From Sporolactobacillus sp. CQH2019 (GTDB lineage: Bacteria; Bacillota; Bacilli; Bacillales; Sporolactobacillaceae): a stretch of DNA of 64,000 bases. This document shows positions 9,422-17,851 of this stretch, in pieces. Made by a program: the position numbers and the translations under genes. The stretch covers positions 248,001 through 312,000 of the forward strand of contig NZ_JARAJZ010000001.1 in the NCBI RefSeq assembly GCF_028765345.1, read 5' to 3'. Numbering within the stretch: position 1 is the stretch's first letter; each line of letters starts with the position of its first letter. A model generated the notes under the pieces. The model saw only the letters and a list, made by a program, of their open reading frames with translations, was not told the origin of the DNA and did no database searches.

Positions 9422-9452
9422 AAAAAAAAATGAAGAGCCGACGCTCTTCATT
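9422..9452 (-). terminator. Rho-independent terminator of rpmF
   Basis: AATGAAGAGC pairs with GCTCTTCATT over a 4-nt loop. On the minus strand the stem is followed by an uninterrupted T-run, 11 nt after the rpmF stop. Confidence 0.88.
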
Positions 9453-9463
9453 CGAATGGCCTA

Positions 9464-9637
9464 TTATTTTTCAACGACTTCTTCGCCCCTGTATGAGCCA
9501 CAATTCGGGCATACACGATGAGCCAGCTTATATTCTCCGCAATTGTCGCATTTTACCATGCCCGGAACGGCCAGCTTAAAATGCGTGCGGCGTTTATTTT
9601 TGCGAGTCGTAGATGTTCTTCTTTTAGGTACTGCCAC
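9464..9637 (-). CDS. rpmF: 50S ribosomal protein L32 (zinc-binding form)
   Basis: Protein of 57 aa translated [20 protein letters not shown] onward. Two CxxC pairs (CDNC and CPNC) form the zinc knuckle of the C+ type L32. The start is GTG at 9637 behind GAGGGGGTG. Twenty-one nt separate it from ylbN upstream on the same strand, the conserved yceD-rpmF pair of bacteria, and a strong terminator follows. Confidence 0.96.
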   Translation of the reverse strand: MAVPKRRTSTTRKNKRRTHFKLAVPGMVKCDNCGEYKLAHRVCPNCGSYRGEEVVEK

Positions 9638-9658
9638 GGTTCACACCCCCTCAAACAA

Positions 9659-10177
9659 TTATTCATCAAAAAACTTCTTCAGTTTTTCAAACCTCGGATC
9701 TATTTGCCGTTTCGATTGGCCGCCCTTAACAAACGTCCAGCCTTCTCCCGTTATATGCAGATCGGCTTTCGCTTTTTCACTGACGACACGCATCGGTTTT
9801 TCAACCATAATCGCTTCCACCAAATAAGGCACGAGGTCGATACGCTCTTCTTCAATACTGTGAACAAATTCGCCTTTTACCGCCGGATCTTCTGCGGCTC
9901 CGGCAAGCAAAAACGTCTCAGACGAATTGATTTTAAAGGGGTAATCGACATCTTCCAGAGTCACAGCACACGGCAACACCATCTTGCCCCTGATCTGCAG
10001 GTGAAAAGTGAGTGACCGTTTTGAAAATTCAACAACGCCCTTTACGTCAATAGGCGACATTCTCCGTATTTCAGGATCTGCGCGAAACAATTCCAGAGGC
10101 AATACAACTTCTTCGTGAAAACTCAATCCCTCTTGCTTGTGCTGAAGCAAATCGGGTACTGACCATGATAAAGACAT
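9659..10177 (-). CDS. ylbN: YceD/DUF177 family protein YlbN
   Basis: Protein of 172 aa of the YceD (DUF177) family, found beside rpmF across bacteria and thought to act in 23S rRNA processing or ribosome assembly. Visible family traits are the central LTFHLQIRGKMVLPCAVTLEDV strand region and the FVHSIEEERIDLVPYLVEAIM segment, followed by a basic C-terminus DPRFEKLKKFFDE. The usual DxR..PL tail is partly preserved as DPRFEKL. ATG 10177 follows GAGGTGG. Divergent from tmcAL across about 185 nt. Confidence 0.88.
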   Translation of the reverse strand: MSLSWSVPDLLQHKQEGLSFHEEVVLPLELFRADPEIRRMSPIDVKGVVEFSKRSLTFHLQIRGKMVLPCAVTLEDVDYPFKINSSETFLLAGAAEDPAVKGEFVHSIEEERIDLVPYLVEAIMVEKPMRVVSEKAKADLHITGEGWTFVKGGQSKRQIDPRFEKLKKFFDE

Positions 10178-10363
10178 ACTGAACCACCTCTAGACAACAA
10201 ATGTAATTATAATCTCCGCCCTGCGGAATGTCAATCCACGCATTCCGCCTGAATTTAGATTATCACAGCCTCTCTGCCGGCGCCAATTTCTTGTCGGGGA
10301 AAAAATATGGTAAAATGATTTTTGCCGGCCGTTCAACTAAAAGCGGCGGAAAGGAAGATGCAT

Positions 10364-11620
10364 ATGCACATCGCCGGAATCATTGCCGAATACAATCCGT
10401 TTCACAACGGACATCTCTATCAGCTGAATACGCTTCGGCAGACGCTCCGCCCCGATCTTATCCTGTCGGTGATGAGCGGAGACTTTCTGCAGCGCGGGGA
10501 ACCGGCGCTCGTCTCTAAATGGGAGCGGACCCGTATGGCCCTTCAGGCCGGCATCGATCTGGTCATTGAGCTCCCTTATGTTTTTGCAGTCGGGAAGGCC
10601 GATGTCTTTGCTCGCGGTGCCGTTTCCATACTGGATCGGCTGGGCGCGACTCATCTGGCCTTCGGAAGCGAAATCGGCCGGATCGAGCCTTTTTTTCAGA
10701 CTCTTTCCTTGATTGAAAACAACAAAGCCCGTTACGATCAAACGCTCAAAGAGGCGCTCCACGAAGGCATAAGCTATCCGAATGCCCACGCTGCCGCCTA
10801 TCGGCTGCTCTCATCGGCGGCGGCAGGAGAATTTGTCGACCTGACACAGCCGAACAACAGCCTCGGATTCCATTACATTGAAGCAATTCACGATCGAAAA
10901 AGCAGCATGATCCCGCTGACCATTCGCCGGCAGGAAAGCGGACACAGCGACAGAACGTTTGCAAACGATGCCCCGATCGCCAGCGCGAGAAGCATCCGAA
11001 GCTATCTTCTCGGCGGCCGATCCCCCGCCAATCTTCAAAATAAACTTCCGCCCTATGTCTATTCTTCTCTGGAGAGGAGAAACAGATTCGGCGGATTGAC
11101 GGAATGGGAAACCTTTTTCCCATTCCTTAAATACAAATTGCTGTCATCGACCGCAGAGCAGCTTTCCCTCATTTACGAAATGGAAGAAGGCATCGAACAT
11201 CGGCTGCTGTCCCGCATCGGCAGCGCAGACAGCTTTAACGGCTTTATCGCGGCCGTGAAAACAAAACGCTACACCTGGGCAAGGCTGCAGCGCCTCTCGG
11301 TTCACGTCCTGACCAATACCCTCAAGAGCGAAGCCCGGCAGCCGGCAGCCGCCGGAGAAGTTCCGTATCTGCGCCTGCTCGGCATGAGCCGAAAGGGGCA
11401 GAACTATCTCGCAGCGATCCGCAAGGACCTTCAAGTGCCGCTGATTGCCAAAATCAGAAAGCACCGCGATCCTCTTCTCGATCTCGATATCAGAGCGGCA
11501 AAGCTCTACGACTTCCTTTCCGGTAACGGACAGCCGCCGCTTTCCTATTCTTCGGAAACAAGCCATGCGCCCATCCGCTATGACGAAAAAAACGGGCGCT
11601 TCATCGGCGCCGGCGGCTGA
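10364..11620 (+). CDS. tmcAL: tRNA(Met) cytidine acetate ligase
   Basis: Protein of 418 aa, the TmcAL (formerly YlbM) enzyme that uses ATP and acetate to make N4-acetylcytidine at the wobble position of elongator tRNA-Met. The N-terminal nucleotidyltransferase fold has the HxGH motif in EYNPFHNGH (about 9-17), and LIELPYVFAVGKADVFARGAV follows at about 65-85. ATG 10364 gives proper spacing to GGAAAGGAAG; ATG 10358 overlaps that element, and TTG 10322 has no RBS. It is the only plus-strand gene in this part of the ylb block and converges on ylbL with a 26-nt gap. Confidence 0.93.
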   Translation: MHIAGIIAEYNPFHNGHLYQLNTLRQTLRPDLILSVMSGDFLQRGEPALVSKWERTRMALQAGIDLVIELPYVFAVGKADVFARGAVSILDRLGATHLAFGSEIGRIEPFFQTLSLIENNKARYDQTLKEALHEGISYPNAHAAAYRLLSSAAAGEFVDLTQPNNSLGFHYIEAIHDRKSSMIPLTIRRQESGHSDRTFANDAPIASARSIRSYLLGGRSPANLQNKLPPYVYSSLERRNRFGGLTEWETFFPFLKYKLLSSTAEQLSLIYEMEEGIEHRLLSRIGSADSFNGFIAAVKTKRYTWARLQRLSVHVLTNTLKSEARQPAAAGEVPYLRLLGMSRKGQNYLAAIRKDLQVPLIAKIRKHRDPLLDLDIRAAKLYDFLSGNGQPPLSYSSETSHAPIRYDEKNGRFIGAGG

Positions 11621-11646
11621 CGCGCGGAACCACAGCCCGTTTCCAA

Positions 11647-12711
11647 TCATTTTGTGCGCTGCAGATAGTTCACGGCATCCGCAAAGGTTTTTACGGGAAC
11701 GATTTTCATCTGCGATCCGATTTCTTTCGCCGTTCGTTTTGCCGTTTCAAATTCATGATCCGCAGTCGGAGCAAAGAAAACGCCGGCACCGGATTTGGCA
11801 GCGCCGACCACCTTATCCTCGATCCCGCCGATCGGTCCGACAGCGCCGCTCATTTCAATGGTTCCCGTTCCGGCAATATCCCGTCCCCTGGCCAGATCTG
11901 CACGCGTCAGCTGATCGTAAATTTCAAGAGTCATCATCAGTCCGGCGGAAGGGCCCCCGATATTTTGGATCGTAAATTGAACCGGCGGATCGACGCTTAC
12001 CTTTATCTGATCGCTCTGAACGATTCCTATCCCGCTGCTTTTTCCGCTGCCGATCAGATCTTTAGGAAATTTTGCAATCTGCACCGCAACCTGTTTTGTT
12101 TGCTTATTTCTGGAAATCGTCAGCTTAAATCGGTCACCCAATTTTTTCTTTTTAAGGAGGGCCTCCAGATCGCCGGTTGAAGAAATCTTTCTGCCTTCCA
12201 TACCGATGATCAGATCGCCCGGCTTCAGTACTTTTGCGGCGGGCATCCCCGGCATAACGTCCAGAATCAAAATTCCTTCCCTGATCAGCTTCGGTTTTTT
12301 CCCCGCCGCCTTATAAGCCATATAAGTCGCGCTCTGCTGCGCGGATGTCATATAGTTTTCCTGGCGAAGATTATAAGCGGCATCGCTCTCGTTCGGAATT
12401 TTTACCTGATTTTCACTAACAAGTGTGACGTACTTGTTTCCGCCGTATTTCGTCCATAAGTACTGGTAAATATTCGCCTGGCCGAGGTATATGTACACGA
12501 GCCTGTATTCCCCGTTTACCCGATGTCCGCCGGCTACCTTCACCGTCTTCGCCATCGATTGGGCGTTACCCGGGCTCTGAACGTAATATGGGAGCCTGAC
12601 AAAATTCAGCGCAAGTAAAACCAGAACGACTATCAGGATTGTCCAACGTAAAATTCTTTTTTTGCGCTGTGAAATATTCGCCATCCCCGTTTCGTGAATG
12701 ATTGCTTTCAT
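11647..12711 (-). CDS. ylbL: Membrane-anchored PDZ-Lon (S16) serine protease YlbL/SepM-like
   Basis: Protein of about 354 aa. One N-terminal transmembrane helix (about 22-42) is followed by an extracytoplasmic region, a PDZ domain (about 140-215; GILILDVMPGMPAAKVLKPGD) and a Lon-type proteolytic domain. The Ser-Lys dyad is visible as Ser in GGPSAGLMMTL and Lys in GGIEDKVVGA. B. subtilis YlbL (DdcP) degrades the DNA-damage division inhibitor YneA, and streptococcal SepM trims competence pheromone. The start is uncertain: ATG 12711 lacks a clear RBS, and ATG 12684 (Met-Ala-Asn-Ile) is possible. In B. subtilis ylbK lies next to it; here ylbK is absent. Confidence 0.92.
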   Translation of the reverse strand: MKAIIHETGMANISQRKKRILRWTILIVVLVLLALNFVRLPYYVQSPGNAQSMAKTVKVAGGHRVNGEYRLVYIYLGQANIYQYLWTKYGGNKYVTLVSENQVKIPNESDAAYNLRQENYMTSAQQSATYMAYKAAGKKPKLIREGILILDVMPGMPAAKVLKPGDLIIGMEGRKISSTGDLEALLKKKKLGDRFKLTISRNKQTKQVAVQIAKFPKDLIGSGKSSGIGIVQSDQIKVSVDPPVQFTIQNIGGPSAGLMMTLEIYDQLTRADLARGRDIAGTGTIEMSGAVGPIGGIEDKVVGAAKSGAGVFFAPTADHEFETAKRTAKEIGSQMKIVPVKTFADAVNYLQRTK

Positions 12712-12914
12712 TTAAAATGGACGGCAACGCTCCGGAAAAACAGGTCCATGAAGACCGGCACCGTTTCCGTATCATCCATATGAACGGAATCATTGGTTTA
12801 TTTATTCAATCAACTAGATGGTCTAACTGTGCCCGCTTTTCAGTATAGTGATGAATGGACAGGTTGCTGTTTCCCATATAAATGGGTGTTCGAAAAGTCC
12901 GGGAAAAAAGTAAA

Positions 12915-13095
12915 AAGGAGCTTCTGTTAATAACGCACACGTCCTGTGCACCGCAGAAGTCACCACATCCTGTGGAAGTTCCGCGTCAGCTTGCTTCTCC
13001 GCTCCTCACGTATTTAACAGGGAAACTTCGACTAAGAACGCGTACGTCCTGTACAAAACGTTGAAGCTATCACATCCTGTGAAAGCACGCGCAGG
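12915..13095 (+). repeat. Tandem structured repeat, two covarying hairpin modules
   Basis: Two copies (about 12915-12980 and 13023-13088) share one design. An outer stem (CTTCTG/CAGAAG; CTTCGAC/GTTGAAG) encloses a small hairpin with loop GTCCT (12935-12949; 13042-13054), and a second hairpin CACATCCTGTG follows (12963-12975; TCACA/TGTGA in copy 2). Several stem positions change as pairs between copies (C-G to T-A), which preserves pairing. A further hairpin GCGCAG/CTGCGC follows copy 2. The whole 12712-13246 gap has no credible ORF and lies just upstream of ylbJ. Function unknown; it could be a structured RNA leader or a mobile palindromic repeat. Confidence 0.7.
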
Positions 13096-13246
13096 CAGCC
13101 TGAAGCTGCGCTTTCCCGACCTTCGACGCCCGGGACCGGGCCAGTAGTCAGGCATGCCGCAGGACATGGCGCTTTGCCTGACCTCGGCCCCCTTTGTCCT
13201 CCTTTTCGAACAAACTCGTATACAAACAAAAAAAGGAGGGGAGACA

Positions 13247-14449
13247 ATGAACCGTTCAAGGAGCGTTACCTATTTCCTCGCGGCGGGTTCTGCGGGGCTG
13301 GCTTTTCTGATGGTTAAATATCCGACCGTAGCGGTCAACGCCTCGCTCCAGGGACTGCAGTTATGGTGGGACAAAGTATTCCCGGCGCTGTTCCCCTTCT
13401 TCGTTCTCTCCGAACTCATGATCGGATTCGGCGTTGTCACCTTTGCCGGCGTCCTGATGGAACCGATCATGCGGCCGATCTTTAAAGTGCCCGGAATCGG
13501 AGGATTCGTCTTTATGATGGGGCTCGTCTCCGGTTTCCCGGCCGGTGCACGGATGACCGCGCGGCTGTACGAAGAGAAGAAACTGACCAAAATCGAGGCG
13601 GAGCGGCTGTCCAGCTTCACAAACTTCAGCAATCCGCTCTTTCTATTCAGCGTCACCGCCATCGGATTTTTTCATCAGGCCGTACTCGGCTTTGTCTTTG
13701 CACTGGCTCACTACATCGGAAACATCGGCGTCGGGCTGATCATGCGCTGCTACAAACCCGGAAAAGACAAAGCGGCCGACGAGCGCCTTCACCATTCAGT
13801 GTTTTCAAAAGCGCTGCGCAGTATGCACCAGGAGCGGCTGAAACGATATCAGCCATTCGGAAAAGCACTCGGCGACGCCGTTACTTCTTCAGTCGGCATC
13901 CTGCTTACGATCGGCGGATTTATTGCCCTTTTTTCCATGATCAATCAGCTGATGATCCAGATCGGCGTTTCGGCACTGCTTGCGAAAGCATTCGGTTTTC
14001 TTCTCGGCATTGCCGGATTCAAACCGGATCTCGGCACTGCCGCCGTTCCCGGTATTTTCGAACTGACCATCGGCGTCCGCCAGATAGGGGGGTGGCCGGC
14101 TCCGCTGATCGAACGGGTCGTGCTGGCAAGTGCGCTGCTCGGTTTCTGCGGTTTTTCCATACAGGCCCAGGCCGTCAGTATCCTTTCGCAGGCCGGACTC
14201 AGCGCCAAACCCTTTCTCATCGGACGGCTCTTCCACGCCTTCTTTTCCGGCGCTGCCGCCCTCTTTCTGTACGGATTTCTTCATATAGACGAAAAACTGA
14301 AAAACGAAACGGCACTGGCCTTCAGTCCGCGATCCGAAGTTCTTTCAGGCAGTGCTTCTGCCCTCGGCCCCTGGGTCACCGTGAGCGTGCTGCTGATCTT
14401 TATCATGATCCTTCTGAAAAGGACGATCGGATCGCCGCACCAGAAATAG
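13247..14449 (+). CDS. ylbJ: Sporulation integral membrane protein YlbJ
   Basis: Protein of 400 aa, polytopic (about eight hydrophobic segments), of the YlbJ/SpoVS-neighbour nucleoside-transporter-like family with repeated gate motifs: PALFPFFVLSELM, GLVSGFPAGARM and FTNFSNPLFLFS. In B. subtilis ylbJ is a sigma-E gene needed for heat-resistant spores. ATG 13247 follows AAAGGAGGGG at ideal spacing; the longer frame from 13154 is unsupported. It faces coaD convergently, and 14450-14718 shows no gene. Confidence 0.92.
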   Translation: MNRSRSVTYFLAAGSAGLAFLMVKYPTVAVNASLQGLQLWWDKVFPALFPFFVLSELMIGFGVVTFAGVLMEPIMRPIFKVPGIGGFVFMMGLVSGFPAGARMTARLYEEKKLTKIEAERLSSFTNFSNPLFLFSVTAIGFFHQAVLGFVFALAHYIGNIGVGLIMRCYKPGKDKAADERLHHSVFSKALRSMHQERLKRYQPFGKALGDAVTSSVGILLTIGGFIALFSMINQLMIQIGVSALLAKAFGFLLGIAGFKPDLGTAAVPGIFELTIGVRQIGGWPAPLIERVVLASALLGFCGFSIQAQAVSILSQAGLSAKPFLIGRLFHAFFSGAAALFLYGFLHIDEKLKNETALAFSPRSEVLSGSASALGPWVTVSVLLIFIMILLKRTIGSPHQK

Positions 14450-14718
14450 CCGCTGCAGAGAGGTCCCGAAAAAAGCTCTTCCACTGGGGAGGGATGGCTC
14501 CGAAGCAGGACTCCGAACAGGCGCGTCACTCCCGTCCGCACCGCGGAAACACGTGCTGCACGCAGTATGAAGACATCCCGTTCCTGTGGAAATGAAAGCG
14601 TAGGCGCAGCGGCCGTTCCCGCCCGACAGCATTCCGATAGATGCCGGCGGCAGGAAGGCAAGGCGCAGCGCCCGGCTCCGCTTCAGCCTTTTTCTCCCTT
14701 TCGCAGGACTCTTATTTC

Positions 14719-15210
14719 TTATACAAACTTTTTTTTCAATGCTTTTTCGACAGCATGGGGAACCAATTCATGCACAGGTCCGCCGTACTTCGCGACTTCT
14801 TTAACCATACTGGAACTCAGAAAAGAATATTTGTTGCTTGTCATCATAAAACACGTCTCAATGTCAGGGCACAGGCTTTTATTAATTGAAGCGATTTGCA
14901 GCTCGTATTCGAAATCGGAAATTGCCCGCAGGCCGCGAAGAACGATGTGGACATTCTTCTCCCGAACATAGTCCATCAGCAGGCCGTCAAACGAATCCAC
15001 CGTGACGCCGGGAAGGCCGGCCGTTGCCTGTCTCAGCAGGTCGGCACGCTCATCTACCGTAAACAGCGGATTCTTCCGCGGATTGTTCAGGATGGCAACG
15101 ATAATTTTATCGAAAACGGTCATGCCGCGGTGGATAATATCCAGATGGCCGAATGTGATCGGGTCAAAACTGCCGGGATAAACGGCAACTCTTTCACTCA
15201 ACGGATTCAC
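14719..15210 (-). CDS. coaD: Pantetheine-phosphate adenylyltransferase
   Basis: Protein of 163 aa that transfers AMP to 4'-phosphopantetheine in coenzyme A synthesis. The nucleotidyltransferase motif [14 protein letters not shown] (TxGH) is at about 13-26, and the ISSSMVKE-like motif near the C-terminus appears as [10 protein letters not shown]. The start ATG 15210 overlaps the end of rsmD by 17 nt, so the two are translationally coupled, as in most Firmicutes. Confidence 0.95.
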   Translation of the reverse strand: MNPLSERVAVYPGSFDPITFGHLDIIHRGMTVFDKIIVAILNNPRKNPLFTVDERADLLRQATAGLPGVTVDSFDGLLMDYVREKNVHIVLRGLRAISDFEYELQIASINKSLCPDIETCFMMTSNKYSFLSSSMVKEVAKYGGPVHELVPHAVEKALKKKFV

Positions 15211-15781
15211 TTCCCCGGTCTTCAGGCTGAAAAATATAAATCGAAACGGCTGTTTTTCCCTGATACGTCCGATATTTCCAGCGAATCAGATTCGGTTCGA
15301 AACGTTCGGGAAGCAATACCGTGTTTTCATGCTCAACGACAATAACGGCTTCGCGGGACAGCAGATCTGTTTCAAGCATCCTGGCAATATCCTTTGAGAG
15401 GTGCTGTTTCGCATAGGGAGGGTCGAGAAAAACATAATCAAAGCGCTTTCCCTCACCCGCCAGCCGCTCAATCGCCCTGGCGGCATCAAGCTGTAAAACG
15501 GCCGAACGGTTATCATAGCGGCAATTTTTAATATTTTCATGAATAACACGGCAGGCGGGACCGGCTTTGTCGACAAAAACGGCAACGTCCGCCCCCCGGC
15601 TTAAAGCCTCGAGTCCGAGAGCGCCGCTGCCGCCGTAAAGATCAAGGGCTCTTCCGCCCGTAAAAAAAGGTCCGATCATGTTAAAAATAGTTTCCTTAAC
15701 TTTGTCCGTAGTCGGACGGGTAAGACGGCCGCCAACCGGCTTGAGCGTCCTCCCTTTGTTTTCTCCGGCAATGACTCTCAC
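15194..15781 (-). CDS. rsmD: 16S rRNA (guanine(966)-N(2))-methyltransferase RsmD
   Basis: Protein of 195 aa. It begins [11 protein letters not shown], with the family hallmarks [15 protein letters not shown], the SAM loop [19 protein letters not shown] and the catalytic DPPY in FLDPPYAKQ. The GTG start at 15781 follows GGGAGG by 7 nt. The frame stays open to 15955, but that stretch matches a leader RNA rather than protein. Known as YlbH in B. subtilis. Coupled to coaD downstream. Confidence 0.94.
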   Translation of the reverse strand: MRVIAGENKGRTLKPVGGRLTRPTTDKVKETIFNMIGPFFTGGRALDLYGGSGALGLEALSRGADVAVFVDKAGPACRVIHENIKNCRYDNRSAVLQLDAARAIERLAGEGKRFDYVFLDPPYAKQHLSKDIARMLETDLLSREAVIVVEHENTVLLPERFEPNLIRWKYRTYQGKTAVSIYIFQPEDRGSESVE

Positions 15782-15950
15782 TGATTTTCCTCCCGTGCCT
15801 GTCCCGAAAAATCGCTGCTTACGATGTATAGAATCCATGGGACGAGTGAATAATAGGAGCTGGCAGCATCCTTTAAGATGTTGACCCAACCGCGGATGCT
15901 TACGTTTCCCCATAAGTTTTCCGCCGGTTTCTCCTCTCCCATTGTCTTGC
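15782..15950 (-). ncRNA. Probable ylbH leader RNA upstream of rsmD
   Basis: The 5' region of rsmD contains a 7-bp stem AGCATCC/GGATGCT (15865-15871 with 15894-15900) around a 22-nt loop, with purine-rich GGAAACGTAA on its 5' side. A conserved leader motif of unknown ligand upstream of ylbH (= rsmD) was described for bacilli, and position and general form agree. Assignment to that family was not tested with a covariance model. The same DNA stays open as an N-terminal extension of rsmD, which is probably accidental. Confidence 0.5.
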
Positions 15951-15972
15951 ATCAATCGATGCGTTAAGACAG

Positions 15973-15999
15973 CCCGCAGATTTCTGCGGGTTTCTTTTT
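15973..15999 (+). terminator. Intrinsic terminator in plus orientation, antisense to the ylb genes
   Basis: CCCGCAG/CTGCGGG with a 4-nt loop is followed by a T-rich run on the plus strand. Nearby genes all run on the minus strand, so this would stop antisense transcription that enters from the rsmD side, or end a short antisense RNA. Confidence 0.6.
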
Positions 16000-16087
16000 G
16001 TTCAAGCGGCTTTTCTCCCGAATTGCCTGTACCGGATTCTCCGGCCGGGAAGTACGGCCCTTCTGCCGCTGCCGTTCACTGCATTTT

Positions 16088-16363
16088 TTAGCAATTGTAA
16101 ATCTGATCTCTTTCTTCTCTTTTTGTTTTTCCGTTTTCATAAGTCGTCCGCAATTCCTGCAGTTGTGAATGTTCGATACTCTTAACAAATTTCATTCTGG
16201 ACAGCTGGCTGATAACAGAATCGGCCGTTTCGCTATTGCAATACAAGATCGCATATTTCATCTTTTTCGATACATAGTGGACATAACCGTAGCGTCTCAG
16301 AACGCGCAAATATTTTAGATTATGAAGCCAGATAACGAGTCCGTCTCTTTTCTGAAAAGGCAT
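16088..16363 (-). CDS. ylbG: UPF0298/DUF2129 protein YlbG
   Basis: Protein of 91 aa. The family signature reads FQKRDGLVIWLHNLKYLRVLRRYGYVHYVSKKMKYAILYCN, typical of DUF2129. Function is unknown, but the gene is almost always next to ylbF and rsmD in Bacillales. ATG 16363 has AGGGGTGG eight nt upstream; the GTG four codons earlier is less well placed. The C-terminus is charged and lysine-rich. Confidence 0.9.
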   Translation of the reverse strand: MPFQKRDGLVIWLHNLKYLRVLRRYGYVHYVSKKMKYAILYCNSETADSVISQLSRMKFVKSIEHSQLQELRTTYENGKTKREERDQIYNC

Positions 16364-16443
16364 TGCCGCAACCACCCCTGTTGAATCAGCTTATCTATTT
16401 TTCTTTGTCTGTTTTCATTTCGGGTTCACAGCCCGCCCGGCCT

Positions 16444-16884
16444 TCAAATACGGCACCCGCATTTGCCGCCGGAACCGCATCCCGTCCCGCAGGACCGATC
16501 AAAGAACGGATCGCCTGTCGGGACTTTGATGGAATCTGAAACAGCACGGGCAAGCAGCAAACTGACCTGTCCAAGCAAATCTTCCATCTTTTTCTCTGCT
16601 CTCCGGTATTCGGAGACGAGCGGGTTCAGGTCGACGGCACGTTTCGCTTCCATCATCTGCCGGATCACTGTTTTATAGTCCGGATGGTAGCGCCCGAATC
16701 GCTGAACCTCATCATATTTTTCCCTGATCCGGATAAAATGCCGGATCAGCGCCTGCGCCGTCTCGTCCTGCTCCATTTTCGCCCTTGAATCGGCGTAATG
16801 GGCATATGGCTCCGAATGAACAAACATTTGAGCCAGACCGTCCGTCTCGTCGAGGAGAGACGTATTCTCTATCGTCGCAATCAT
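16444..16884 (-). CDS. ylbF: YlbF (RicF), Y-complex RNA-processing/sporulation factor
   Basis: Protein of 146 aa with the helical YlbF/YmcA fold (about 15-115, ending VSEYRRAEKKMEDLLGQVS). The glycine-rich tail carries four cysteines in CGTGCGSGGKCGC. In B. subtilis YlbF, YmcA and YaaT form a complex that promotes RNase Y-dependent mRNA maturation, competence and Spo0A phosphorylation, and the complex carries Fe-S clusters; the tail cysteines would fit ligand duty. ATG 16884 follows GGAGGTGA. Confidence 0.93.
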   Translation of the reverse strand: MIATIENTSLLDETDGLAQMFVHSEPYAHYADSRAKMEQDETAQALIRHFIRIREKYDEVQRFGRYHPDYKTVIRQMMEAKRAVDLNPLVSEYRRAEKKMEDLLGQVSLLLARAVSDSIKVPTGDPFFDRSCGTGCGSGGKCGCRI

Positions 16885-16977
16885 TTCTGTCACCTCCGGC
16901 TTAATTAAAATATACAACAAATGGAGGGAAACTTCCATTCAGGCTTATATCCTGTTAGTACCCGTGCCGCGGAAAGC

Positions 16978-17265
16978 TCATGCCGGATCAGCCGCTTCAC
17001 TTCCTCCGCCCGGCCCGGCCTTTTTCTCATTTTCCGCGCCCATCGCCTGGGCGACGCTCATCATCAGCAAAAGCATATTTGCCTGGCTGTTCAGTCTGTC
17101 GAGCCTCTGGCCGAATGTTCGTCCGAAAAAAAAATCGGCCTCCCGCTTCAGCCCGGCCAGATCCTGAGGGGACCGGCTGAGCTTGCGGTACCATTCAGGA
17201 TGCAGGCGCACGAACAGTCTCTCCTCGGGCCTCTCGTCCAGGTAGCGTTGTACTTCGCGCCTCAA
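16978..17265 (-). CDS. ylbE: YlbE-like protein
   Basis: Protein of 95 aa. The recognisable core is VQRYLDERPEERLFVRLHPEWYRKLSRSPQDL followed by FFGRTFGQRLDRLNSQANMLLLMMSVAQAM, the YlbE family pattern. The likely start is TTG 17265, with AAGGGA eight nt upstream inside the last codons of ylbD; a nearer TTG at 17274 overlaps that element. It follows ylbD directly, so translation is probably coupled. Function unknown. The C-terminus is glycine- and alanine-rich. Confidence 0.82.
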   Translation of the reverse strand: MRREVQRYLDERPEERLFVRLHPEWYRKLSRSPQDLAGLKREADFFFGRTFGQRLDRLNSQANMLLLMMSVAQAMGAENEKKAGPGGGSEAADPA

Positions 17266-17270
17266 TTGCC

Positions 17271-17723
17271 TCAATCCCTTCGAAAGAAAAATGGTCTTTG
17301 CTCTCCGCCTGTCCCGCCGGAAGGCCGGGAAGGCGAAGTGCTTCCGGAAACATTTTGTCCGCCGTCCTGCCCCGCGCGGCCGCTCTGTCCGCCGTCCTGC
17401 GTAAACTGTCCGATAAACGTCTGAATGCCCGTCAGCGCCCCGCTTATTGTATCCAGCCTTTCCTGCCACTGTTTGGTATCTATTTTATCAACGGCATTCA
17501 GTACTTTATTCCAGTTAAATGCAGGCTTCGTTTCCTTTTTTTTCTTCTCGATATCTACGCCGTATGTTTTCCAGATTTCATGCGATTCGCCGAAAATCAC
17601 CCAATCATCGAAAACATCGCTCCATTTTTTCCCTTTGCTTCGGACATGATTGACGATTTCCGGATGAGCGCGCAGAAACAATTTAAACCGCTTGATTGCT
17701 TCATTCGTTTTCTGCTCAGCCAT
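17271..17723 (-). CDS. ylbD: YlbD-type putative spore coat protein
   Basis: Protein of 150 aa. The conserved N-terminal half reads AIKRFKLFLRAHPEIVNHVRSKGKKWSDVFDDWVIFGESHEIWKTYG, the YlbD_coat pattern. The C-terminal half is low complexity (Gly, Gln, Ser) and ends with FFFRRD. ATG 17723 follows AAAGGAGTG. The family is linked to the spore coat in B. subtilis by name and expression only. First gene of the ylbD-ylbE-ylbF-ylbG series. Confidence 0.85.
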   Translation of the reverse strand: MAEQKTNEAIKRFKLFLRAHPEIVNHVRSKGKKWSDVFDDWVIFGESHEIWKTYGVDIEKKKKETKPAFNWNKVLNAVDKIDTKQWQERLDTISGALTGIQTFIGQFTQDGGQSGRAGQDGGQNVSGSTSPSRPSGGTGGEQRPFFFRRD

Positions 17724-17851
17724 TTGTCCGCACACTCCTTTCTGCAGCCCTTCTACGATCATCATAATCGTCTGTCGGAAAAGATGTGCGCCCAAAATTC
17801 AAAAAATATCGGCGGCCGGCCGTTCCGGATTTTCCCGCGGCACGTTTTCAT

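Noticed and set aside
15782-15955. N-terminal extension of RsmD
   Set aside because: The family starts at MRVIAG with GTG and RBS at 15781; upstream bases look like a structured leader.
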